Positions 50,953 through 59,249 of a stretch of 64,000 nucleotides of DNA are shown one piece after another (the first letter of the stretch is position 1; each line of letters opens with the position of its first letter). The notes under the pieces are model-generated. The model did no database searches and was not told the DNA's origin. It saw only the letters and a program-made list of their open reading frames with translations. The DNA is from Ktedonobacterales bacterium (lineage in GTDB: Bacteria > Chloroflexota > Ktedonobacteria > Ktedonobacterales > Ktedonobacteraceae), in the NCBI GenBank assembly GCA_027451525.1, contig DAIDJF010000005.1, forward strand, positions 53,574 through 117,573. The letters run 5' to 3'. A program made the position numbers and the translations under genes.

Positions 50953-53900
50953 CTACTGTACGCGTTCGTCCGTTCTACGTCGTCTGGCCCAGGGCAGACC
51001 TTCCTGGAGCATAGCGCGTTGTGTGGCATCAAAGCCATACCAATCTGCGACCACATCGTCAATCTGTTGCTGCAAGTTGCCGACACGGCTCCAACTCGCG
51101 TGTGCCTGACGAAGAACGTCATTGTACGTATCGAGCCACGCCTGTGCTGCAACAACTTCGGGGAGAACACTATTTTGTGCCTCGTCCCATGTCATATTGG
51201 TGCGCCCCCATTCTTCTAAGAATAAGTCTAACACATGTTTGAAGACCTCACTGCGTGTGTCTGTTACGGGCAGGGTGCTTGTTATCAGATGGCGTGTATG
51301 CAATGTGCGGATTCTGCCGGAAGAAGATCCACTATTTTTCACAACGCCGCGCCCAAGCAGATAGGCCAGTTTCACCTTTGGAAGGCGCGTATTTGCCAGA
51401 ACCGCTGATGGAGGAAGATAGATGCTATGTTCATCAAACTCGGCAAACTCTACTTTGTACTGGCTCACGAAATTGTTTTCAAAATTCGCACGCTCATTGA
51501 GTATTTCATTGGCAAGCAGAGCTAGTTCTGCAACGGGAAATCGCTGTGGCTCTGGTATTGGCACACGTCCTAGATCATCTTTGCCTACACCGTTGTTAGT
51601 GGAGAAGAGATTAAGAAGATAGGCGATAGTTTTGCTGTTAATTGTAGCGAGTAATGCTTTGCCGTATTCCTCAGTAGCTTCTTCTCGTAAGATCATACGC
51701 CATAATTTGTGGGTAAAAACCATACGTCTGGTGGGATTTCTTTCAAACCACGTTGCGATGAGACGTTCTCGTGTGTTCAAGCGAGCTGTTTCGCGTAGTA
51801 CAATGCCACGTTCAGGCTGTGGGTTGTGCTGAATTTGCTCTAGGAGTTCGGCTGCGCGTTTGCTCTCGCGCTCTAAAGAGAGGGTATCATGGGCCTGGAG
51901 AGGTCGAACCCAATCAGAAGGCGTACTGGCAAGCGGGGCAAAATTGTGTACATCCTCTCCTTTATACACGGGTAAATAAGCGGTAGAGCGGCTCTCACCC
52001 AGATTTTGGAGACGCAATGGGTTAATATATGTGGCGTTAACGTCGCCCTGTTTGCGGTCAAAAACACTATCTAACATGGTCGCGAACATATTTTGCAAGC
52101 CCTGGCTGGCTTCTTTTACATGTTGCCAGATGCTCCAACTCGTCTGATTAGGAGCAACGAGCCAACTCTTTTGCCAGATATCTTCTGCAGAAGTCGCTTC
52201 TATGACGCTTTCTGTTGGTACGTGATATGTATTGGCACGCGCTTCTTCGATAGTGTTGCCGCCAGCTATCATGATAGAAGGTGTTGGTATAGAGTGGTTG
52301 ATGCGGATGATCGCCACGGCTTGATCGACGTTGGGAAAGAGGATATCACCACGATAAAAGCGCACAGTGGCGGCCAGATTGAATGGCGGTGTTGTGAGTA
52401 GTTTGCGTGCATCGCGTGCACTCTTATCGCCAAAAATAGTCAATGGCATGATATATACCATCTGCCCATATGCTGCCAGATAGTGCAGGCCGAGTCTGAG
52501 AAATAACAGGTACAGGTTGGTATCGCCTGCCAGAATCGCTCGATAAAATTCAGCCAGCCGAAATTTTTGCGCATCAATCTGTTCTTGCTTGCTACTGACA
52601 TAGGGTGGATTTGAGATGATATAAAAGAAACCGTCACTCAATGGCGCTAACATGGCTTTCACAGCATAAGCTTCATCAGCTAATCTATCGCTTAGACGAT
52701 CAGGCACGCTAATTCTGGTTACGTTATTCGTAAGATCGCCTCTATCTAAAATCTCTTGTGGCATATCCAGACTGTCGGTGTTGTAAATGCAAAAGCGTTC
52801 GATTGGTTGTGCTTCACCGGCCTGTTGTAGTACCGCAAGATCATCAAGGGCCTGAATGAGTAGGTTCATTTCGGCTAAATAGCAGGCGAACGGGTTGAGT
52901 TCCATCCCGTAGAACAGGGTGGTCAAATTCTCTACATACGTCCGTGCAAATTCTTTGCGTAGCTGACTGTCTTGCTGAATGCTCTCTTCTGTTGGAGGCA
53001 AGCCTTTGGTTTGTGTAAACATATGAAGTAGTTCGTGGCGATAGCGGCGTGCGGCATGGACCAGGAAACTGCCACTGCCACAGGCGGGATCGAGGATACT
53101 GCGCCCGATGATCTCCCCACCTGTGTAGTCCAGGACATCAAGCATATATTCAACAACCTCCTGGCGCGTGAGAAAATGTCCTTTGCGATTACGTGCGTTG
53201 CGGTCGATATAGGCTTCGTAGGTGAAACCGATGATATCGCTATCTATCGCACGGAAATTGTAGCGGCAGAGGAATTCAAGCGTTTCGACCAGGAGAAAAT
53301 CATCGGGATTAAACCAGTCGAAGACGGCTTGCTGGAAAAAATGCAGGTAATATGAGCTTGCTTTGCGTGCCAGGATGCCGCAGAACGTTTCATTAAGAAT
53401 GCCAATGCCATCTAATTCCTGAAAATGGCGTGCTATGTACTGGCTCCAGTCGAGAAAACCGCCATCACTCGCCAGGCGTGGCACGAGGATACGTTTATCT
53501 TCCAATACACGCACAAGCAGTAAACGCACGAAAAAGACATATGCTACCTGTTCGGCAAATATTTCCGGCTGCATATCTTCGATATCGCTTTGCCGTTCAC
53601 TCCATACATCATAAGCATTAGCCGTTCGATACATGTCGTTTGCTTCAAAACGGTGCGTAAGCAGTGCGCTGTTAATGCGTAATGCTCTATCACACCAGTT
53701 TTTGTAGGGTAGCGAGAGGATGCTTGCTAATCTGGATGTACCAGAGATTTTTTTTGCAACCGTGTTGACGACGTTTTCTACTGCACGTATTTCTTGGGGA
53801 TTAAGTTCGCCCAGGCGTGGCGTAAGTTTATCAATCGCCTCTGCGACGGGCGTAGCGATCAGATTGACGTTAATGCGTTCAATAAATGCATCGCGTGCCG

Positions 53901-54741
53901 CGTACCATTCCTGGCGTAATGCCTGTTCGTGCTCGTCCATCTGTTTGCGACGGACGAGTGCTTCTTTGATTTGCGCGAGAGCAGCGAGCTTCAAATGTTG
54001 AAGCGATTGCATACTGCCCTCGATGAAGTTTTTAACTGCCTCGGCCTGATGAAGAGCAATGGTCTTCTCCGTAAATGCCTCATCGCTAATACTAATACTT
54101 TGAACCAGCGCACTAAATCTGGTAAAGCGTTCTTTGCTGAAAAGCAAGTGAAATAATGCCAAATTAGCAATCTGGCTTGCGGTTTCTGCCTGTGATAGCT
54201 GGCGCTGAGGACCATACAGGTTCTCGATGGCGATGTCCACAACAATTTCGTGTCTATTCGCGTTATTTGGAAGGAAACGCAGAGCGAGAATGCGGCGCAT
54301 GTTGCACCAGAGGGCATAGCCAGCAGTTCCCGTACAATAGCGTCGCATCTGTCGAACATGCTCAACACCATCAAACTCGGTTGCGCTATTCTTATCTTCT
54401 ACAATAAAGGCAACACCAACGGAACCCTTTATCTCGTAATCTGGACGATTTTGTTTTTTCTCTACACCTGCTTGGGGCATATTATATATCCAATCTGCAG
54501 GTCCAAACCCTAACCATTGCAGAAGTGTGCGTGTAAATTGTTGATCTACGGCATTTGCCTCATCTTTGTGGCGTATTGGATCATCTTTTGGCAAAGCAAG
54601 ATAGTCGGCGTAACGACAAATTTTCCCGTGTACGATAGTTTCAAAACGATCAATGACAATTTTTTGGAAGCTGTCATGAAGAGCGATTGCGCTCGTTGTA
54701 GGAGAAGATGGGGTAGTAGCATCAGAATCTATAGTAGACAT
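50953..54741 (-). CDS. Type IIG-like restriction-modification enzyme (Eco57I family)
   Basis: A 1262-residue fused nuclease-methyltransferase. Residues about 20-180 form a PD-(D/E)xK-type domain: D101 in RPDYEI, then E115-D-K117 in FIVEDKN. A helical connector leads to a gamma-class N6-adenine methyltransferase with motif I LDPACGSGSF (D551-F559) and motif IV SNPPYVS (N711). The C-terminal 400 residues act as target recognition (RIPVPEPQRFP-like connectors and a final helical part). It would cut and methylate the same DNA site and restrict phage. A BREX PglX-like role is less likely because no other BREX gene is visible. Confidence 0.83.
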   Translation of the reverse strand: MSTIDSDATTPSSPTTSAIALHDSFQKIVIDRFETIVHGKICRYADYLALPKDDPIRHKDEANAVDQQFTRTLLQWLGFGPADWIYNMPQAGVEKKQNRPDYEIKGSVGVAFIVEDKNSATEFDGVEHVRQMRRYCTGTAGYALWCNMRRILALRFLPNNANRHEIVVDIAIENLYGPQRQLSQAETASQIANLALFHLLFSKERFTRFSALVQSISISDEAFTEKTIALHQAEAVKNFIEGSMQSLQHLKLAALAQIKEALVRRKQMDEHEQALRQEWYAARDAFIERINVNLIATPVAEAIDKLTPRLGELNPQEIRAVENVVNTVAKKISGTSRLASILSLPYKNWCDRALRINSALLTHRFEANDMYRTANAYDVWSERQSDIEDMQPEIFAEQVAYVFFVRLLLVRVLEDKRILVPRLASDGGFLDWSQYIARHFQELDGIGILNETFCGILARKASSYYLHFFQQAVFDWFNPDDFLLVETLEFLCRYNFRAIDSDIIGFTYEAYIDRNARNRKGHFLTRQEVVEYMLDVLDYTGGEIIGRSILDPACGSGSFLVHAARRYRHELLHMFTQTKGLPPTEESIQQDSQLRKEFARTYVENLTTLFYGMELNPFACYLAEMNLLIQALDDLAVLQQAGEAQPIERFCIYNTDSLDMPQEILDRGDLTNNVTRISVPDRLSDRLADEAYAVKAMLAPLSDGFFYIISNPPYVSSKQEQIDAQKFRLAEFYRAILAGDTNLYLLFLRLGLHYLAAYGQMVYIMPLTIFGDKSARDARKLLTTPPFNLAATVRFYRGDILFPNVDQAVAIIRINHSIPTPSIMIAGGNTIEEARANTYHVPTESVIEATSAEDIWQKSWLVAPNQTSWSIWQHVKEASQGLQNMFATMLDSVFDRKQGDVNATYINPLRLQNLGESRSTAYLPVYKGEDVHNFAPLASTPSDWVRPLQAHDTLSLERESKRAAELLEQIQHNPQPERGIVLRETARLNTRERLIATWFERNPTRRMVFTHKLWRMILREEATEEYGKALLATINSKTIAYLLNLFSTNNGVGKDDLGRVPIPEPQRFPVAELALLANEILNERANFENNFVSQYKVEFAEFDEHSIYLPPSAVLANTRLPKVKLAYLLGRGVVKNSGSSSGRIRTLHTRHLITSTLPVTDTRSEVFKHVLDLFLEEWGRTNMTWDEAQNSVLPEVVAAQAWLDTYNDVLRQAHASWSRVGNLQQQIDDVVADWYGFDATQRAMLQEGLPWARRRRTDERVQ

Positions 54742-54809
54742 CTTTTTACAAAAAATCCTTCCGCACAGTTATCATTCTGCTGGCAGTATGCTGGCGTTAC
54801 GCCTTGCTT

Positions 54810-54838
54810 AGTGTACCTTACACAGCGGGTACGGTCAA
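54810..54838 (-). promoter_or_regulatory. Promoter of the restriction-modification operon
   Basis: On the leftward strand TTGACC (54833-54838), a 17-nt spacer and TACACT (54810-54815) match 9 of 12 consensus bases. The start near 54803 would give a leader of about 60 nt. The gene itself lacks a clear RBS. Confidence 0.5.
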
Positions 54839-54871
54839 GATTCGACACTGCATAATGCTCCATTGGATACG

Positions 54872-54900
54872 TTGCTATCACCCCTCTATTTTGATATAAT
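54872..54900 (+). promoter_or_regulatory. Promoter of alaS
   Basis: TTGCTA (54872-54877), a 17-nt spacer and a perfect TATAAT (54895-54900) with TGA in front (extended -10) form a strong promoter. The leader to alaS is about 160 nt; I did not find a T-box sequence in it. Confidence 0.75.
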
Positions 54901-55068
54901 GCACATGCATATATACGCCTTCTGCCTGTATGAGTGCGGATAGTGCATACAGGTACACGATGTGTGCAAAGAGTAGTATGTGAGAGCATAAGATATTTGT
55001 TTACTCCATAGGGTAGCGGCAATTTTTACGATAGATATGTTGGAAGATAGTTTGAAAGGCAGGATACG

Positions 55069-57717
55069 GTGTCTGTAGAGATAACGCTTACGAGTACCGA
55101 GGTGCGTGCGCGTTTCCTCGATTTTTATGTGAGTAAGGGCCATGTCAAGGTTCCTAGCTCCTCTCTTGTTCCGTATAACGATCCCACTGTGTTGCTGACC
55201 ACTGCTGGCATGCAACAGATGATCCCTTACTTCCTGGGGCGCGAAACACCGCCTGCCATACGCCTGACCTCTGCCCAAAAATGTTTTCGCACTACTGATA
55301 TTGATATTGTCGGCAACCAGCGTACGCTGACGTTCTTTGAAATGTTGGGTAATTTCTCGGTCGGCGACTACTTCAAGCGTGAAGCGATTAGCTATGCCTG
55401 GGAGTTTTTGACCCAGGTGGTTGGTCTTCCCGCTGATCGTCTGCATCCGACCGTGCATCCCGCCGATGACGAGTCACCTGTGTACTGGCACGAAATTGCG
55501 GGTTTCCCCGATGAGGCGATTGTGCGCCTGGAGGATAACTGGTGGGGACCGCCGGGAGCGTCTGGTCCCTGTGGCCCCGACTCCGAGATTTACTATGATC
55601 GCGGTGTTGAGCATGGTTGCGGGCGCGCGGATTGCAAACCTGGCTGCGACTGTGAGCGGTTCTTGGAAATCTGGAACCTTGTCTTTATGCAGTTTTATCA
55701 GGACTTAGAAGGCAAGCGCACGCCGCTCCCGCGCAAAAACATTGACACGGGCATGGGTCTGGAACGCCTGACGATGGTGATTCAAGGCAAAGAGTCGGTC
55801 TTCGATACGGATATGTTCCGTGCCGTGATTGACCATTTTGCTGGTCTCTCCAACACGGTCTACGGACGAGATGTACGCACCGATACCTCTCTGCGTGTGA
55901 TCGCCGATCATGCGCGTGCCCTGGTCTTCCTGGCCGCGGATGGCGTACTGCCAAGTAATGAGGGGCGTGGCTACATCTTCCGCCGCATCCTGCGTCGTGC
56001 CGTGCGGCATGGCAAACTTCTCGGTTTCGATAAGCCTTTTCTCTCGGTCGCTGCCGATGTGGTGATTGCCTTGATGGGCGACCACTATACCGAACTGCGT
56101 CAGCAGCGTGACCGCATTGTCGAGATTTTGAATCTGGAAGAGCGTAAGTTTGGGCAGACGCTCACCACGGGCCTTAACCTGCTTAATCAACTTCTTGATG
56201 AGCTACGTGCGCAACGCCACACGGTTATTCCTGGTGAGGCCGTTTTCCGCCTGTATGATACGCATGGTTTCCCGGTCGAGCTGACGCAGGAGATTGCGGC
56301 TGAGCAGGGCTTTACGATTGATACTGCTGGTTTTGAGCAGGCGATGCAGCGGCAACAGGAGCGCAGTCGCTCGTTTAACACCTTTGTGCAGGCGCAGGAT
56401 GATACTGCCTTAACCGAGATTTTCAAGCGTGTAGGGGCGACCGAGTTTACAGGCTATCAGGGTATCACTGGGAGCGGGCATGTTGTGGGCTTGGTTGTAG
56501 ATGGACAAGAGGTCGAGAGCATCAGTGCGCCACAGCAGGCTCTGGTCATTCTGGACTCTACGCCGTTTTATGCCGAGAGTGGTGGACAGATTGGTGATCG
56601 CGGTGACATTCTGGCATCGATGGGCGTCTTTCAAGTGCAGGACACACGCCGCCCCCTCAAAGGTTTTATTGTGCATTATGGACAATTGCACGAAGGCCAT
56701 TTGCGTGTAGGTGAGCGCGTGCAGATGGATGTCGTGGAGCAACGGCGCGCGGATACGATGCGCAACCACAGTGCCACCCACCTGTTGCATAAAGCCTTGC
56801 GCGATATGCTTGGTACACAAGTAGAGCAGCGTGGCTCGTTGGTTGAGCCAGAGCGTCTGCGTTTCGATTTCACCAGTCCGCGTGCGCTAGGGAAAGAGGA
56901 TATAGCCCAACTAGATGCGCAGATTAACCGCTGGATTCGTGCGAATTTCCCCGTTCATACCAATATCATGCCGATTAAGGACGCGCTGTCAACTGGGGCG
57001 ATGGCACTGTTCGGCGAAAAATACGATGACCTTGTGCGTGTCGTTTCTATGGGGAGCAGCACGGAGCTATGTGGTGGGACGCATTGTCGGTCAACGGGCG
57101 AGATTGGTCTGTATGTCACGGTGCAAGAGACAAGTATTGCTGCTGGTATCCGTCGTATTGAGGCCCTGACTGGGCGTGAAGCAGAGGCGTACCTGCGTGA
57201 GCGGAGTCGGCAGGTTGAGACATTGGCGGAGAGATTGCAGGTCGCGCCGGATGGTGTGGTGGGGCGTGTCGAGCAACTAATGCAGGAGCTTGCACAGGCA
57301 CGGCGTCAGGTTGCACAATTCCAGAGAGAGGGTGCTGTACGGCAGGCAGAAGAGGTTGCGGCGCACGCACAGCATATTGCAGATATTGCCGTTGTCGCGA
57401 CAACGGTAGATGCACCTGATGATAAGGTGTTGCGCGAGATGGGTGATATGGTACGAAACCGACTACAGCAAACGGCCGTAGTCGTATTAGCAAGTACGTT
57501 TGATGAGCGTGTTAGTATTCAGGTAAGTGTTGATGCAAAATTGACAAAGCGTGGTCTGCATGCGGGTAAGATAGCGGCGACTGTGGGAGAACGTTTGGGA
57601 GGCAAGGGGGGTGGTCGCCCTGAGTCCGCACAGGGCGGTGGCAAGAATCGTGCCGAACTGGGGGCTGCGCTTGATCTCGTGTTCCGTTTTGTCAAAGAAC
57701 ATCTCGTTGAGGCATAG
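55069..57717 (+). CDS. alaS: Alanyl-tRNA synthetase
   Basis: An 882-residue class II synthetase, the usual length. It contains the aminoacylation domain (TSAQKCFRTTDIDIVGNQR, FEMLGNFSVGDYFK, GMGLERL), the editing domain with H567 and H571 in NHSATHLLHKAL, C668 and H672 in CGGTHC, and the C-terminal coiled-coil/C-Ala region ending in GGGRPESAQGGG. The start is GTG with an AGGA stretch upstream. It has its own promoter and is followed after 30 bp by the FtsA-like gene. Confidence 0.97.
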   Translation: MSVEITLTSTEVRARFLDFYVSKGHVKVPSSSLVPYNDPTVLLTTAGMQQMIPYFLGRETPPAIRLTSAQKCFRTTDIDIVGNQRTLTFFEMLGNFSVGDYFKREAISYAWEFLTQVVGLPADRLHPTVHPADDESPVYWHEIAGFPDEAIVRLEDNWWGPPGASGPCGPDSEIYYDRGVEHGCGRADCKPGCDCERFLEIWNLVFMQFYQDLEGKRTPLPRKNIDTGMGLERLTMVIQGKESVFDTDMFRAVIDHFAGLSNTVYGRDVRTDTSLRVIADHARALVFLAADGVLPSNEGRGYIFRRILRRAVRHGKLLGFDKPFLSVAADVVIALMGDHYTELRQQRDRIVEILNLEERKFGQTLTTGLNLLNQLLDELRAQRHTVIPGEAVFRLYDTHGFPVELTQEIAAEQGFTIDTAGFEQAMQRQQERSRSFNTFVQAQDDTALTEIFKRVGATEFTGYQGITGSGHVVGLVVDGQEVESISAPQQALVILDSTPFYAESGGQIGDRGDILASMGVFQVQDTRRPLKGFIVHYGQLHEGHLRVGERVQMDVVEQRRADTMRNHSATHLLHKALRDMLGTQVEQRGSLVEPERLRFDFTSPRALGKEDIAQLDAQINRWIRANFPVHTNIMPIKDALSTGAMALFGEKYDDLVRVVSMGSSTELCGGTHCRSTGEIGLYVTVQETSIAAGIRRIEALTGREAEAYLRERSRQVETLAERLQVAPDGVVGRVEQLMQELAQARRQVAQFQREGAVRQAEEVAAHAQHIADIAVVATTVDAPDDKVLREMGDMVRNRLQQTAVVVLASTFDERVSIQVSVDAKLTKRGLHAGKIAATVGERLGGKGGGRPESAQGGGKNRAELGAALDLVFRFVKEHLVEA

Positions 57718-57747
57718 GCAATCAAGCAATAGAGTTGGGAATAAACA

Positions 57748-59103
57748 ATGAAAAATCTCTTTCAAAGCCTGCGCGGTCTTTTTACGAAAGGACAGGAAGA
57801 GAACGCCGAGTATTACGATCAGCAAGATGACTATGATGAAGATATGGCACCCGATGAGGAGGAGGTAGGAGCTAGTGGAGAACGCCAGCTCTTTACCGCT
57901 CTTGATATTGGAACCGCCTACGCGAAAGCGATCATCGTGGAGGTGCATGGGGATTATGCCGAGGTATTAGGTGTAGGACGACACGCGCAAAGCTATAGCC
58001 ATATGTCGGATGGTTTTGTGACAGACATCTCCGGCGTTATTGCCAATTGTAATGAAGCTCTTATTAAGGCTGAGCAAGCGGCAGGTGGCATCGTCGCGCC
58101 GTCTGCCATTATCGGCATCGCGGGTGAACTGGTCAAAGGTAGCTCAACAACTGTTAGTCGGCAACGCCCTAAGCCTGCGACGCCAATCTCGCCGGAAGAG
58201 CTGGATACAATGATTACGAATGCGCAGCAGAAATTGCTGAAAGCTTCAAAAGAACGTATCGCGGCAGAAACGGGCTATCCAAATATTGATGTTCGTCTCA
58301 CTAATGCGGCGGTTATCTCGGTGCGTATTGATGGGCAGCTCGTCTCAAACCCTATCGGCTTTCGCGGACGCTATATCAGCCTGACCTTGTTTAGCGCGTT
58401 TGCTCCGCTCACTCAATTGGGCGCATTGGAAACGGTTGCGCAGGGCCTTGACCTGACCTTGATCGCGATTGTCGCCGAACCTTACGCCCTGGCCCGTTGT
58501 CTCAGTACGAACGCGAGCGCGGATAGCGGTGCCATCTTTATTGATATTGGTGGGGGCACGACCGATATCGCGTTAGTGAGGCAGGGAGGCATTGAGGAGA
58601 CGCGCATGTTTGCTCTCGGTGGGCGAACATTTACGCGCCGCATTGCCACAAGTAAGGGTATCTCAATAAAAGATGCAGAACGGCTAAAAATCAGTTACAG
58701 TAAGGGTGAGATGAAGGGAAATAGCCGCGATGAGATACAGGCCATCCTGGAACCGGAGTGTCAGACCTGGATGGATAGCGTGGAATTGCTGATTGAAGAA
58801 TTGGCAAAGGGTGAGTTATTGCCACCCGCGATCTATATGGTAGGTGGCGGTTCCGCGTTGGTCGATTTGCGTCAAAAATTGGAGAGTTTTCCCTGGGTTG
58901 ATCGTTTACCATTTTCGCGCCCACCGATTATTCGGACGGTGTTGCCCGACATGGTCGGTTCAATGAATGACCCAGAAGGTATGTTATCCGACATACAAGA
59001 CATCACGCCAATGGCTTTGGCGTATCAGGCAGTAGAGTTACAGAATGAGAATAGCGTGCTAGAGCGTGCTCTAGACCGCGTAATTAATGCAATGCACATT
59101 TGA
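57748..59103 (+). CDS. FtsA-like actin-family ATPase
   Basis: A 451-residue protein of the FtsA/PilM actin-like superfamily. After an acidic, probably disordered N-terminus (1-45) comes phosphate-1 LDIGTAYAKAIIVE, a region matching the SHS2 subdomain (about 75-220), phosphate-2 IFIDIGGGTTDIALV near 266-280 and the adenosine motif MVGGGSALVDL. The amphipathic C-terminal membrane-targeting helix of typical FtsA is not obvious. It is directly followed by a membrane protein gene, so it may assemble with that protein and not with FtsZ; no ftsZ is nearby. Confidence 0.8.
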   Translation: MKNLFQSLRGLFTKGQEENAEYYDQQDDYDEDMAPDEEEVGASGERQLFTALDIGTAYAKAIIVEVHGDYAEVLGVGRHAQSYSHMSDGFVTDISGVIANCNEALIKAEQAAGGIVAPSAIIGIAGELVKGSSTTVSRQRPKPATPISPEELDTMITNAQQKLLKASKERIAAETGYPNIDVRLTNAAVISVRIDGQLVSNPIGFRGRYISLTLFSAFAPLTQLGALETVAQGLDLTLIAIVAEPYALARCLSTNASADSGAIFIDIGGGTTDIALVRQGGIEETRMFALGGRTFTRRIATSKGISIKDAERLKISYSKGEMKGNSRDEIQAILEPECQTWMDSVELLIEELAKGELLPPAIYMVGGGSALVDLRQKLESFPWVDRLPFSRPPIIRTVLPDMVGSMNDPEGMLSDIQDITPMALAYQAVELQNENSVLERALDRVINAMHI

Positions 59104-59249
59104 AATAGGGCGATACAGGTGCTGGCATAGACGGTGTGTGAACACGTAGAGAGGGTATCTCATTCACTGCTTTTCCTTGATCTTGTGCGCTCATCTGGTA
59201 GAAAGCCATGAATGCGACAATATATGCGCTATAGGGGGTGCAAAGGGCT

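Noticed and set aside
50953..54741. BREX PglX
   Set aside because: The N-terminal PD-(D/E)xK-type domain fits a self-contained type IIG enzyme, and no pglZ, brxC or brxL gene is present.
54901..55068. T-box riboswitch in the alaS leader
   Set aside because: I looked for the T-box core (GGUACCGCG-like) and a terminator and saw neither.
56432..56445. GTAGGGGCGACC inside alaS as another palindrome remnant
   Set aside because: It encodes ordinary conserved-looking residues (V-G-A-T) without an insertion and has no inverted partner.
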